Source: Paramicrobacterium humi
Lineage (GTDB): Bacteria > Actinomycetota > Actinomycetes > Actinomycetales > Microbacteriaceae
Length of the DNA stretch: 64,000 nucleotides
Assembly: GCF_900105715.1 (NCBI RefSeq)
Contig: NZ_FNRY01000001.1
Coordinates: 2,294,001-2,358,000 of the forward strand
Reading direction: 5' to 3'
The notes under the pieces were generated by a model. That model was given only the letters and a program-made list of their open reading frames with translations, did no database searches and was not told the DNA's origin. This document shows positions 55,323 through 64,000 of the stretch, in pieces. Every line of letters starts with the position of its first letter. Position 1 is the stretch's first letter. Made by a program: the position numbers and the translations under genes.

Positions 55323-58300
55323 ATGGAAACACGAGTCACGGCGCTCGTCGTCGCCCACAGGGACGCCGACCACTTGCGCCGCACCCTCGAGTCGCTCGCA
55401 GCACAGACTCGCCGTCCGGACACCGTCATCGCCGTCGCATTCGACGCGACCGACGACGTGCTCCGACTCCTCGAGAAGCACGCGCCCGATCAGATCGTCA
55501 CGGCGAAGGAGAACCTCACGTTCGGCCAGGCGCTCGCCGCGGGCGAGAGGGTGGCGGCGACGCCGAGCTCCGAGAGCGACTACCTCTGGCTCCTCGCCCA
55601 GGACACGGCGCCCGCGCCGGACGCGCTCCACCAGCTGCTCGGCCGATTCGAGAACTCGCCGTCTGCCGCCGTCGCCGGTCCCAAGCTCGTCGACTGGAAC
55701 GACTCGAGCCGGCTACGCGGAATCGGCGAGACCATGACGACGGGCGGCGCGACAGTCGCCCTCGTCGAAGACCAGCTCGATCAGGGCCAGCACGACACGG
55801 TGAGCGACGTGCTCGCCGTGGGCGCAGCGGGCATGCTCGTGCGTCACGTGACCTGGCAGAGCCTCGACGGCTTCGACCCGGCCCTCGGTCCTGTCGACGA
55901 CGGACTCGACTTCTGCGTCCGGACCCGACTCGCCGGTCGCCGCGTCGTGCTCGCCGCTGACGCCGTCGTCGCCGTCGCCGGCGACGGCATCGCGGGCGTG
56001 CCCCGGTCGCGACGCTGGGCGGCCAAGCAGCGGAAGGCGCGCTACACGCGCACGGCGGAGCTGCATCGGCGGCTCGTCTACGCCCGGCCGTTCGCCGTGC
56101 TGTTCCACTGGCTCAGCCTCGTGCCCCTCGCCATCATCCGCTCCGTGCTCTTGCTCGTCCGCAAGCAGCCGGAGCTCATCGGCGCCGAATTCCGCGCGGC
56201 GTTCTGGGTCGCCTTCGGCGGCACGCACGTGCTCGCCGCCCGCCGACGACTGGCTCGCGGGAAGAGCGTCGGCTGGTCCGTGCTCTCCGACCTGCGGATG
56301 ACCAGGCGGGAAGTGCGCCGACGACGACGGCTTGACCGTGACGAGAACGCGGCACCGGTCGCTCCCGTCGAGCGCAGCGACCTGCGCTTCCTCACGGGCG
56401 GCGGCGGCTGGGTCGTGCTCGCCTCTGCCGTCGCCGGGGCGATCATGTTCATCCGCCTGCTGCCGGCCGAGACTCTCGCCGGCGGCGGCCTGCTTCCGCT
56501 CAGCCCCAACGTCGGCGCGCTGTGGCAGAACCTCGGCTACGGCTGGCGCAGCATCGGCGAGGGCTTCGTCGGCGCCGCGGACCCGTTCTCCGCCGTTCTC
56601 GCCGCCCTCGGCACGATCACGTTCTGGCAGCCGTCGTACGCGCTCGTGCTGCTGTGGGTGCTCGCCCTCCCTCTCGCGACGCTCACGGCCTGGTTCGCCG
56701 CGACCCGCCTGACCGAGCGAAGCGGATACCGCATCCTCGGCGCCGTCGCGTGGACGCTCTCGCCGACGTTCCTCATCGCTCTCGTCGACGGTCGGCCCGC
56801 CGCCGTGCTCGCGCACATCCTGCTGCCGGGCCTGTTCTATGCGGGCGCTGTCGCCGCGCGCTCGTGGGCCGCGGCGGCGAGCTGCGGCATCCTGCTCGCC
56901 GCCGTCGGGGCGTGCGCACCCATCCTCCTTCCCGCCCTCGCCGTGCTGTGGATCATCGCGATCGCCGTCGCAGGGCTGCGCTTCGCGCGAGTGCTGTTCA
57001 TTCCGCTGCCCCTTATCGCACTCTTCGCCCCGCTCGCCTGGCAGCAGGGCATCGTCAACGGCAACTGGCTCTCGATTCTCGCCGACCCGGGGCGGCCTCT
57101 CGCGTCCCCCGCGTCGACGCCCTCCGCGCTGCTCCTCGGCATTCCGGGAACGGGGCTCGGCGGCTGGAGCGACGCGGCGCGGCTGCTCAACCTGCCCGAG
57201 CTCGCCCTCACGATCGGACTTCCCGTTCTGCTCGCCCCGCTTGTGATCGTCGGGATCGCCGGACTGTTCCTCTCTGGCTGGCAGCGGCCTCTCACGCTCT
57301 GGGCGGTCGCGCTTCTCGGCTTCGCAACCGCCGTGGCCTCCGGCCAGCTTGCCGTCACCTTCATCGGCGCGACGGCCACGACCGTGTGGCCCGGCACAGG
57401 ATTGAGCCTCATGTGGCTCGGACTCGTGGGCGCCGGCGTCGCAGGACTGGACAGCCTGCGCGCCCGAGGCGCCGTGCCGGCGGCCGTCGCCGGAATCACG
57501 CTCGCCGCGCTAGCGGCCCCCGCCTTTCTCGCCGCTCCGCTCGGCGCTTCCCCCGTGCGCGCGAGCGACGGGCGCACCCTGCCCGCCTACGTGACGGCCG
57601 CAGCGGAGACCGACGCCGGCCTCGGCACGCTCCGGGTGTCGCCGCAAGCAGACGGCAGCGTTGTCTCGACGGTCGTGCGCGGAACGGGCGAGCACCTCGA
57701 CACGCAGTCCACGCTCGTGACGACGGGCGCCGTCCTCGGCGACCCCGACGGCGGACTCGCGCAGCTGACGGGCAACATCATCTCGGTCACCGGCGAGAAG
57801 CTCACGCCCGAGCTTCGCGCGCGCGGCGTCGGTTTCGTCCTTCTCGCGCCCACACCCGAGGCGAAGGACGGCGAACCCGAGGAGGCCGCTCTTGCGACGG
57901 CGAAGCGAGCGAGCGCTGCCCTTGACGCGAACCCCGAGCTTGAGAACGTGGGAGAGACCGACACCGGCATGCTGTGGCGCACCGTCGACACCGTGAAGGG
58001 AAGCGAAGCCGGCTCGTACGATTCATTCGGCTCCCTCGTCTCCCTCGCGATTCTCGTGCTCGTCTTCGCCGTCGCGCTGCTCATCGCGATCCCGACGAGC
58101 GCGTCGCGCGAGACCGCGCGAATGACACCGCGCACCGTCGGTCGACGCGACGAGCCGGAGACCCACGTCGAGCCCGAGCCCGAAGACGAGGAGGTGTCGC
58201 TCCTGGTCGATCCCGAGGCGGAGGCGGAGCCCGAGTGGGCGGACATCGTCTCGCTTCCCGGTTCCGCGCCCGCGCCCGCCCCCGCGCCCGCGCTCGTGGG

Positions 58301-58349
58301 CGGCGGAACGGATGCGCACGAGACGACGGAGGGAGAACGCCATGAGTAG
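55323..58349 (+). CDS. Large membrane glycosyltransferase, GT2 domain plus multi-helix region
   Basis: A 1008-residue envelope protein. Residues ~5-240 are a GT2 glycosyltransferase: TALVVAHRDADHLRRTLES, then the usual metal motif position reads LLAQDTAP rather than DDD/DxD. Then GFDPALGPVDDGLDFCVRTR and a long array of membrane helices (about 250-760), an extracellular stretch, a last helix (~905-925) and an acidic tail. Such proteins form part of the actinobacterial whiB2-manB cluster and likely assemble cell-wall glycan. TAGGCT is 9 bases before the ATG. It overlaps the DUF5719 gene by 8 bases. Confidence 0.82.
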   Translation: METRVTALVVAHRDADHLRRTLESLAAQTRRPDTVIAVAFDATDDVLRLLEKHAPDQIVTAKENLTFGQALAAGERVAATPSSESDYLWLLAQDTAPAPDALHQLLGRFENSPSAAVAGPKLVDWNDSSRLRGIGETMTTGGATVALVEDQLDQGQHDTVSDVLAVGAAGMLVRHVTWQSLDGFDPALGPVDDGLDFCVRTRLAGRRVVLAADAVVAVAGDGIAGVPRSRRWAAKQRKARYTRTAELHRRLVYARPFAVLFHWLSLVPLAIIRSVLLLVRKQPELIGAEFRAAFWVAFGGTHVLAARRRLARGKSVGWSVLSDLRMTRREVRRRRRLDRDENAAPVAPVERSDLRFLTGGGGWVVLASAVAGAIMFIRLLPAETLAGGGLLPLSPNVGALWQNLGYGWRSIGEGFVGAADPFSAVLAALGTITFWQPSYALVLLWVLALPLATLTAWFAATRLTERSGYRILGAVAWTLSPTFLIALVDGRPAAVLAHILLPGLFYAGAVAARSWAAAASCGILLAAVGACAPILLPALAVLWIIAIAVAGLRFARVLFIPLPLIALFAPLAWQQGIVNGNWLSILADPGRPLASPASTPSALLLGIPGTGLGGWSDAARLLNLPELALTIGLPVLLAPLVIVGIAGLFLSGWQRPLTLWAVALLGFATAVASGQLAVTFIGATATTVWPGTGLSLMWLGLVGAGVAGLDSLRARGAVPAAVAGITLAALAAPAFLAAPLGASPVRASDGRTLPAYVTAAAETDAGLGTLRVSPQADGSVVSTVVRGTGEHLDTQSTLVTTGAVLGDPDGGLAQLTGNIISVTGEKLTPELRARGVGFVLLAPTPEAKDGEPEEAALATAKRASAALDANPELENVGETDTGMLWRTVDTVKGSEAGSYDSFGSLVSLAILVLVFAVALLIAIPTSASRETARMTPRTVGRRDEPETHVEPEPEDEEVSLLVDPEAEAEPEWADIVSLPGSAPAPAPAPALVGGGTDAHETTEGERHE

Positions 58350-59739
58350 CCGACCGAGAATCGGACGCATCCTCCGCATCGGCGTGGGAGTGCTCACGGT
58401 AGCAGCGCTCGCGGGCGCCGGTGCCGCGGCGCTCGCGCTCGACCTGCCCGAGCACGACGCCGCCGCCACGCCGCGCACCGTGACGCCCATTCCCGCGGAC
58501 CAGACGCGCGTGTGCGCAGGACCGCTGCTCGAGCTCGGCGCCGACTCCCGCGCCGCGAGCGAGCTGTCGAGTTTCGGCAGCGCACTCGTCGCGTCGGTCG
58601 CGAGCGGCGGCGCCGGTCTCGACGCGAGCGCTCTCGCGAATCCCGCCGACGCGACGGAAGCCGACGGCGCGACAACCCTGACGCTGCCGACGGGCGACGT
58701 CGGCACTGCTCCGCTCATCGGTGCGAGCCAGTCTCAGACCGCGGGGCAGGAGACCCTCGCGGGATTCGCCGCGGCCGGCTGCGCCGACACGGGGTCGGAG
58801 ACCTGGCTCGTCGGCGGATCCACCGACGTCGGGCGCACGACGCTCGTGATCCTCAACAACCCCGCCGACGTCGACGCTGCCGTCGACCTCGTCGTCTCCG
58901 GCGAGAACGGCGCGGTAGACGCACCGAACGCGCACGACATTCGCGTACCCGCGCATTCGCAGAAGGTGGTCTCCCTCGCCGGCATCGCCCCGAACACGGC
59001 GCTTCCGGTCGTGCACGTCGTGAGCACGGGCGCCGACATCCAGGCCTGGCTGCAGCACTCGTCCGTGCGCGGACTCGTGCCCTCTGGCGTCGAGATGGTC
59101 GGCGGCACCGCCGTGCCATCGACCGAGCTCGACATTCCGGGCGTCGCGATCTTCAAGAACCAGCCGGCGACGACGGGCGACGGCTATGACGATCGCAGGC
59201 CCGCCGTGCGCGTGTTCGTGCCGGGCGATCAGCCGGCGCACGCCGAGATCACCGTCAGCGACACCGCGGGAAAGACCGTTGCGACACTCCCCGTCGACGT
59301 CAAGGCTGGGCTCGTCGCGGAATTCCCGCTCACCGACCTTCCCGAAGGGCGCTACGCCGTCTCGCTCGCGGCAACCGCGCCCGTCGCGGCTGCCGTGCGC
59401 ACGAGCACCGACCTCGACGAGAAGAGCGCCGACTTCGCCTGGTTCGCCGCGGCGACCCCGCTCGAGGCGCCGTTCCTCGTCGCTGCCGCGCCGGGCCCCT
59501 CACCGGTGCTCGCCGTGCACAATCCGAGCGCGAGCCCGGTCACCGCCGCGATCGGCGACGACGAGGTGACGATCGACGCGGGAGCCACCCACACTGTCGC
59601 GCTCAAACGCTCACTCGAGGTGTCGGCGGACGCTCCCGTCACCGCCGCGGTCGACTATGCGGGCGGCTCCGGAGTGTCGTCGTTCGCGATCACACCGCCG
59701 AAACCGGCATCCGCCCCCGTCGACGTCTACGTCCGGTAG
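58342..59739 (+). CDS. DUF5719 family envelope protein
   Basis: A 465-residue secreted or anchored protein. One N-terminal membrane helix (about 11-35) is followed by repeats of Ig-like beta strands (TTLVILNNPADVDAAVDLVV, PVLAVHNPSASPVTAAI). DUF5719 members sit beside the GT2 membrane protein in actinobacteria; function unknown. The start at 58342 overlaps the GT2 stop by 8 bases, so both are coupled and probably act in the same complex. Confidence 0.85.
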   Translation: MSSRPRIGRILRIGVGVLTVAALAGAGAAALALDLPEHDAAATPRTVTPIPADQTRVCAGPLLELGADSRAASELSSFGSALVASVASGGAGLDASALANPADATEADGATTLTLPTGDVGTAPLIGASQSQTAGQETLAGFAAAGCADTGSETWLVGGSTDVGRTTLVILNNPADVDAAVDLVVSGENGAVDAPNAHDIRVPAHSQKVVSLAGIAPNTALPVVHVVSTGADIQAWLQHSSVRGLVPSGVEMVGGTAVPSTELDIPGVAIFKNQPATTGDGYDDRRPAVRVFVPGDQPAHAEITVSDTAGKTVATLPVDVKAGLVAEFPLTDLPEGRYAVSLAATAPVAAAVRTSTDLDEKSADFAWFAAATPLEAPFLVAAAPGPSPVLAVHNPSASPVTAAIGDDEVTIDAGATHTVALKRSLEVSADAPVTAAVDYAGGSGVSSFAITPPKPASAPVDVYVR

Positions 59740-59740
59740 C

Positions 59741-60193
59741 TCACAGCGGACCGAACCCGCCGGGATCGAGATCCCACGGGTCGAGGCCGAGGTACTCGGC
59801 CGCGGCCTGGAAGACGCAGCTCTCCACGGCCATCCGGCGGTGCAGCGAGTCGTCGATGTGCAAGCGGATGAGCCGCTGGATCGGCACCCGGTACACGACG
59901 ATCTGGCGACGCTCGCGATCGATGCTCCACCGGTCGATGCCGTCATCGTGGCTCGAGGACGACGGCATGCCGGCGATGCCGAACGAGACTTCGCCGAGCT
60001 CGCTCGGGTAGGCGTCCCTCAAGTAGTCGGCGGCGGCCGCGACGCTCACATCGAAGAGGTCGACGCGCCCGCCGAGCGGGCGAAGGGGCGGCCGCAGAAC
60101 AGAACTTCTTCCGCTGCGCCCGTGCCGATCATGGCGCACCGCGCGGCGCGAGAACATCTCGCGGCGACCGGTTCCCGAGAGGTGTCTGCCCAT
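59741..60193 (-). CDS. Zincin-like metallopeptidase family protein lacking HExxH
   Basis: A 150-residue protein of the small zincin-like (PF06262-type) family. The basic N-terminus (RRAVRHDRHGRSGR) and ERRQIVVYRVPIQRLIRL match the family, and the C-terminal CVFQAAAEYLGLDPWDLDP sits where active members carry HExxH. So the metal site is absent; the actinobacterial whiB2-cluster members commonly look like this (recollection). TACGAT on the minus strand lies 6 bases before the ATG (leaderless). It opposes the DUF3499 gene. Confidence 0.8.
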   Translation of the reverse strand: MGRHLSGTGRREMFSRRAVRHDRHGRSGRSSVLRPPLRPLGGRVDLFDVSVAAAADYLRDAYPSELGEVSFGIAGMPSSSSHDDGIDRWSIDRERRQIVVYRVPIQRLIRLHIDDSLHRRMAVESCVFQAAAEYLGLDPWDLDPGGFGPL

Positions 60194-60267
60194 GGCTCTA
60201 TCGTAGGTCAGCGCCGCCCCGGAATGGGGTGCCGGGAAGGCGGCGGCAGTCGCCGTACACTGAGGGG

Positions 60268-60483
60268 GTGGACGAGAGAATCTGTTCAAAGGTCGGATGC
60301 CGCCGTGAGGCGATCTCCACCCTCACGTACGACTACGCCGACCAGATGGCGGTGCTCGGTCCGCTCGGACTCGCGCGTGACCCGCACGCCTACGACTTGT
60401 GCGCACTCCACGCCGAGCGGCTGTCCACCCCGCAGGGCTGGCAGATCATCCGCCATGTCGCCTATGAAGCGGAGTCCCTGTGA
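60268..60483 (+). CDS. DUF3499 family protein
   Basis: A 71-residue DUF3499 protein with two CxxxC-type motifs (ICSKVGCRREA and DLCALHAERL) that could bind zinc. The family is actinobacterial and linked to manB. GTG start at 60268, six bases after TACACT. Overlaps manB by 4 bases (GTGA). Confidence 0.9.
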   Translation: MDERICSKVGCRREAISTLTYDYADQMAVLGPLGLARDPHAYDLCALHAERLSTPQGWQIIRHVAYEAESL

Positions 60484-61916
60484 GCCCTGCTCAGGGGCGC
60501 TCGGCCGCTGAACGACTCGCCTCCGCCGTCAAGACCTACGACGTTCGCGGCCTCGTCGACATCGACCTGACCGATGACATCGTCGAAGCGGTCGGCGCGG
60601 CGTTCGTCGACGAGGTCGGCGCCGCCGGACGGGACGTGGTCGTCGGCCACGACATGCGCGACTCCTCTCCGCGGTTCGCGGCGGCGTTCGCCCGAGGAGC
60701 GCGGGCGCGCGGCGGAGACGTCGTCATGATCGGGCTGTGCTCCACCGACGAGAACTACTTCGCCTCCGGGACGCTGCCGGCGGACGCCGCGATGTTCACC
60801 GCAAGCCACAATCCCGCGACCTACAACGGCATCAAGCTCTCGCGCGCCGGCGCCCAGTCGCTCTCGCTCGACACCGGCCTCGCCGCGATCCGGGATCGCG
60901 CGATCGGCTACCTCGAGGACGGCATCCGCCCGGTCGAGAACCCGGGAACCGAACGCGAACTCGACGTGCTCGCGGACTACGCGGCGACGCTGCGCCGGCT
61001 CGTGCCGCTCGAGGGGATCCGCCCGCTGCGCGTCGTCATCGACGCGGGAAACGGCATGGGCGGCATGACCGCGCCCGCCGTACTGGGAGAGGCGGCCGGG
61101 CTCCCGGCGCTGCCGATCGAGATCATCCCGATGTACTTCGAGCTCGACGGCACGTTTCCCAACCACGAGGCCAACCCGCTCGACCCGGCGAACCTCGTCG
61201 ACCTGCAGAACGCCGTGCGTGAGCACGGTGCGGACGCGGGGCTCGCGTTCGACGGAGACGCCGATCGCTGCTTCGTCGTCGACGAGAACGGCGACGCCGT
61301 GTCGCCGTCGGCGGTCACCGCGATCGTCGCGGCGCGCGAGATCGACAGGGAACGCGCGAAGGGAGTGACCGGCGAGATCCAGGTGCTGCACAATCTCATC
61401 ACCTCCCGGTTCGTGCCCGAACTCATCGAGCAGCAGGGGGCTGTCCCCGTGCGAACGCGCGTCGGGCACTCCCTCATCAAGGCCGAGATGCGCCAGAGCG
61501 GCGCGATCTTCGGCGGCGAGCACTCCGCGCACTACTACTTCCGCGACTTCTGGGGCGCCGACAACGGCATGCTCGCGGCGATGCACGTGCTCGCCGAGCT
61601 CGGCTCCCAGCACGCACCGCTGTCGGAGTTCGCGTCCGCGTTCAGCCCCTACGCGCAGTCGGGGGAGATCAACTCGACAGTCACCGACGTTCCGGCCGCG
61701 TACGCGCGCATCGTCGAGGCCTACCAGGGGCGCGCCGAGTTCGACGAGTTCGACGGGCTCACCGGCACGGGAATCACGTCGCTCGGCGAGGCGTTCTGGT
61801 GGTTCAACGTGCGGCCCTCGAACACGGAGCCGCTCTTGCGGCTCAACGTCGAAGGGGAGGATGCCGCCACGATGGCGAGCATTCGCGACGAAGTCCTCGC
61901 CCTCATCCGCGCATAG
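60480..61916 (+). CDS. manB: Phosphomannomutase/phosphoglucomutase ManB
   Basis: A 478-residue alpha-D-phosphohexomutase. The active-site phosphoserine is in [14 protein letters not shown] (~residue 104), metal loop DGDADRCF (~258), sugar specificity loop [10 protein letters not shown], and phosphate loop [12 protein letters not shown]. It makes mannose-1-phosphate for GDP-mannose and cell-envelope mannosylation. GTG start at 60480 overlaps DUF3499. Confidence 0.95.
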   Translation: MSPAQGRSAAERLASAVKTYDVRGLVDIDLTDDIVEAVGAAFVDEVGAAGRDVVVGHDMRDSSPRFAAAFARGARARGGDVVMIGLCSTDENYFASGTLPADAAMFTASHNPATYNGIKLSRAGAQSLSLDTGLAAIRDRAIGYLEDGIRPVENPGTERELDVLADYAATLRRLVPLEGIRPLRVVIDAGNGMGGMTAPAVLGEAAGLPALPIEIIPMYFELDGTFPNHEANPLDPANLVDLQNAVREHGADAGLAFDGDADRCFVVDENGDAVSPSAVTAIVAAREIDRERAKGVTGEIQVLHNLITSRFVPELIEQQGAVPVRTRVGHSLIKAEMRQSGAIFGGEHSAHYYFRDFWGADNGMLAAMHVLAELGSQHAPLSEFASAFSPYAQSGEINSTVTDVPAAYARIVEAYQGRAEFDEFDGLTGTGITSLGEAFWWFNVRPSNTEPLLRLNVEGEDAATMASIRDEVLALIRA

Positions 61917-61956
61917 CGGCGCTCAGGCTTCCGCACGCGTCTGCGAGAATGGAGCC

Positions 61957-63444
61957 ATGAGCATCCCCTCGAGCACCCGCACGTCCGCCGCGCCCTACCA
62001 GATCGCCGACATCGGCCTCGCGGAAGCCGGTCGACACCAGCTTCGACTGGCCGAGAACGAGATGCCGGGTCTGATGGCGCTCCGCCGCGAGTTCGGCGAC
62101 GCGAAGCCGCTCGCGGGAGCGCGCATCGCCGGTTCGCTGCACATGACGGTGCAGACGGCCGTGCTCATCGAGACTCTTGTCGCCCTCGGCGCGCGTGTGC
62201 GCTGGGCGAGCTGCAACATCTACTCGACGCAGAACGAGGCTGCCGCGGCCGTCGTCGTCGGCCCCGACGGCACCGTCGAGGAGCCGAAGGGCGTGCCCGT
62301 GTTCGCCTGGAAGGGCGAGACGCTCGAGGAGTACTGGGCGTGCACCGACCGCATCTTCGACTGGAGCGCCGAGGCGGAGGCCGAGGGAGCGTCGTGGATC
62401 GGCCCCAACATGATCCTCGACGACGGGGGAGACGCCACGCTTCTCGTGCACAAGGGCCGCGAGTTCGAGGCCGCCGGCGCTGTGCCGGAGCCGGCAGAGG
62501 GCGACAGCCACGAGTACGGTGTGATCCTCGACGTGCTCCGCCGTTCGCTCGTCGCCTCTCCCGACCGCTGGACGCGCATCGCAGCCGAGATCATGGGCGT
62601 CACGGAGGAGACGACGACGGGCGTGCACCGGCTGTACGAGCTCGCCCGCGACGGCGAACTCCTGTTCCCCGCCATCAACGTCAACGACTCGGTGACGAAG
62701 TCGAAGTTCGACAACCGCTACGGCATCCGTCACTCGCTTCCCGACGGCCTCAACCGCGCCACCGACGTGCTCATCGGCGGCAAGGTCGCTTTCGTCGTCG
62801 GCTACGGCGACGTCGGCAAGGGCGCCGCGGAAGCCCTCCGCGGTCAAGGCGCGCGCGTCATCGTCTCCGAGGTCGACCCGATCTGCGCCCTCCAGGCCGC
62901 CATGGACGGCTTCCAGGTCGCCACGCTCGAATCCGTCGTCGACCAGGCCGACATCTTCGTCACGTGCACGGGCAACCTGCACGTGATCCGGCCGGAGCAC
63001 ATGCTCGCGATGAAGAACCTCGCGATCGTCGCGAACGTCGGTCACTTCGACAACGAGATCGACATGGCAGGACTTGCCGCCCTCGACGGCGTGACGAAGG
63101 TCGAGATCAAGCCGCAAGTGCACGAATGGCGGCTGCCGAACGGGCGCGCCATCCTCGTGCTGAGCGAAGGCCGCCTCATGAACCTCGGAAACGCGACCGG
63201 TCACCCGTCGTTCGTGATGAGCAACTCCTTCACGAACCAGGTGCTCGCCCAGATCGAACTCTTCACCCGACCGGAGCAGTACCCCACGGGAGTGTACGTG
63301 CTGCCGAAGCGGCTCGACGAGAAGGTAGCGCGACTGCACCTCGACGCGCTCGGTGTGCAGCTGACCGAGCTGTCAGGCGAGCAGGCCGACTACATCGGCG
63401 TCGCCGTCGAGGGCCCGTACAAGCTCGAGCACTACCGCTACTGA
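61957..63444 (+). CDS. sahH: Adenosylhomocysteinase SahH
   Basis: A 495-residue enzyme hydrolysing S-adenosylhomocysteine to adenosine and homocysteine. Substrate residues appear in [17 protein letters not shown]-type N-terminus; the NAD motif is [10 protein letters not shown] (~285) and the C-terminus is [18 protein letters not shown] at 61957 with GGAG; GAGAAT ends 6 bases upstream. No room for a SAH riboswitch. Last gene of the whiB2-manB cluster. Confidence 0.96.
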   Translation: MSIPSSTRTSAAPYQIADIGLAEAGRHQLRLAENEMPGLMALRREFGDAKPLAGARIAGSLHMTVQTAVLIETLVALGARVRWASCNIYSTQNEAAAAVVVGPDGTVEEPKGVPVFAWKGETLEEYWACTDRIFDWSAEAEAEGASWIGPNMILDDGGDATLLVHKGREFEAAGAVPEPAEGDSHEYGVILDVLRRSLVASPDRWTRIAAEIMGVTEETTTGVHRLYELARDGELLFPAINVNDSVTKSKFDNRYGIRHSLPDGLNRATDVLIGGKVAFVVGYGDVGKGAAEALRGQGARVIVSEVDPICALQAAMDGFQVATLESVVDQADIFVTCTGNLHVIRPEHMLAMKNLAIVANVGHFDNEIDMAGLAALDGVTKVEIKPQVHEWRLPNGRAILVLSEGRLMNLGNATGHPSFVMSNSFTNQVLAQIELFTRPEQYPTGVYVLPKRLDEKVARLHLDALGVQLTELSGEQADYIGVAVEGPYKLEHYRY

Positions 63445-63445
63445 G

Positions 63446-64000
63446 TCACCGTTCGGGGAAGCCGTGCGGCGCGCTCGTGAGCACGGGAGTGAGGCGCTCG
63501 AGTCGCTGCCGCTCGAGCATGAGCGCGCGGTAGCTGCGGTCGCGACGGACGGCGGCGACGCCGTAGAGGAACATCAGCGGGTCGACATCGGGCAGCGGCG
63601 AGACGTACGCGGACGCCTCCCGCGCGAGTTCACTTGCGAGCCGGAAACGCGAGTCAGGCGTGAGCTTGGGCGCCTGTGAGAGGAACTGCGCGATGCGGCG
63701 TGAGAGCCGATCGGGCATGCGGCCGACATCGGCGACGGCCGCCCAGCCCGTGAGCGGCTGCGGAAGACCGATCACCGGCTCGATCGTGCGCGGAACCCGC
63801 TCATGCTGCGAGTACGTGCCGGCGAGCATGTCGCCGATCCGCTTCGAGCGCGCGTTAAGCAGGCCGACGAGAGCGGCCCCGCCGCCGAAGGTCATGTAGA
63901 TCTCGAAGAAGCCGACGAGCGCACGGATGAAGGCGTGCCGGAAGCCGATGGCGCCGCCGTCGTCGCGCACGATGCGTGCGCCGACCGCGAGCTTGCCGAG
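63446..64000 (-). CDS. RDD family membrane protein (N-terminus outside window)
   Basis: The last 185 residues of an RDD domain protein: LGKLAVGARIVRDDGG at the window edge is the RDD motif region, followed by a helix FIRALVGFFEIYM, a short segment and RSKRIGDMLAGTY. A long soluble C-terminal part follows. RDD proteins are often sodium or proton antiporter-like, but function is unclear. Convergent with sahH; stop codons are one base apart. Confidence 0.85.
   Translation of the reverse strand, partial: LGKLAVGARIVRDDGGAIGFRHAFIRALVGFFEIYMTFGGGAALVGLLNARSKRIGDMLAGTYSQHERVPRTIEPVIGLPQPLTGWAAVADVGRMPDRLSRRIAQFLSQAPKLTPDSRFRLASELAREASAYVSPLPDVDPLMFLYGVAAVRRDRSYRALMLERQRLERLTPVLTSAPHGFPER

Noticed and set aside
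61917-61956. SAH riboswitch upstream of sahH
   Set aside because: The gap is 40 bases, too short for the known riboswitch, and a GAGAAT -10 sits 6 bases from the start.

Overview
This is a gene-dense, high-GC window from an actinobacterium. A WhiB2/WhmD-type regulator, a SepX/GlpR divisome protein, class Ib NrdHIEF with NrdR-like boxes, an HspR (HAIR) operator in front of a Clp ATPase, a HelR-type RNA polymerase recycling ATPase, DUF3499 and DUF5719 all point to Actinomycetota. The Clp N-terminus, the helicase with an MTES_1575-like nuclease end and the overall gene content suggest Micrococcales, probably Microbacteriaceae. That family-level call is an inference. Most of the window is chromosomal housekeeping sequence; there is one tRNA-Ala, no rRNA, no CRISPR array and no intact transposase.

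Region by region: 1-8.1 kb holds the end of a helR-like gene, an AhpD-like protein, and a divergent TetR / GNAT / MacB-type ABC exporter / DHA2 MFS cassette around a clear double palindrome. 8.1-18.2 kb holds a phosphatase, an oxidoreductase, a 1255-residue helicase-like protein whose ATPase motifs are broken, mscL, a fmdB-like gene, 5-FTHF cyclo-ligase, galU-rimJ-sepX and tRNA-Ala(CGC). 18.7-25.4 kb is the most unusual locus: an 807-residue protein joining a sugar-type ABC ATPase to GAF domains and a histidine kinase, its OmpR-type response regulator, a terminator, and then a XylF/XylG/XylH-like sugar ABC transporter whose permease reads through a one-base frameshift. 25.4-30 kb holds peroxidase-like proteins, a Nudix hydrolase, and a HTH regulator sharing a palindrome with a hemerythrin operon, followed by an OhrR-like gene and mug. 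30-39 kb holds a HAIR-controlled Clp ATPase, transporters, an acyl-CoA dehydrogenase with a DUF4349 lipoprotein, and a flavin reductase.

39-43 kb is the nrdHIEF ribonucleotide reductase operon with NrdR-like boxes and a set of DnaA-box-like motifs upstream and a strong terminator downstream. 43-46.4 kb is a small accessory patch (DUF1059, a DUF1801-type gene split by a -1 offset, TetR) followed by a thioesterase and a sulfurtransferase. 46.4-49.1 kb is a polar amino acid ABC transporter. 49-54.8 kb holds an unusual voltage-gated-channel-like protein, hrpA and galE. 54.8-64 kb is the conserved actinobacterial cell-envelope cluster whiB2 - GT2 - DUF5719 - zincin-like - DUF3499 - manB - sahH - RDD.

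Many genes carry a TANNNT -10 element only 6-8 bases before the start codon, so leaderless transcripts look common here. Functions are assigned from motifs and recalled family features; no database search was run.
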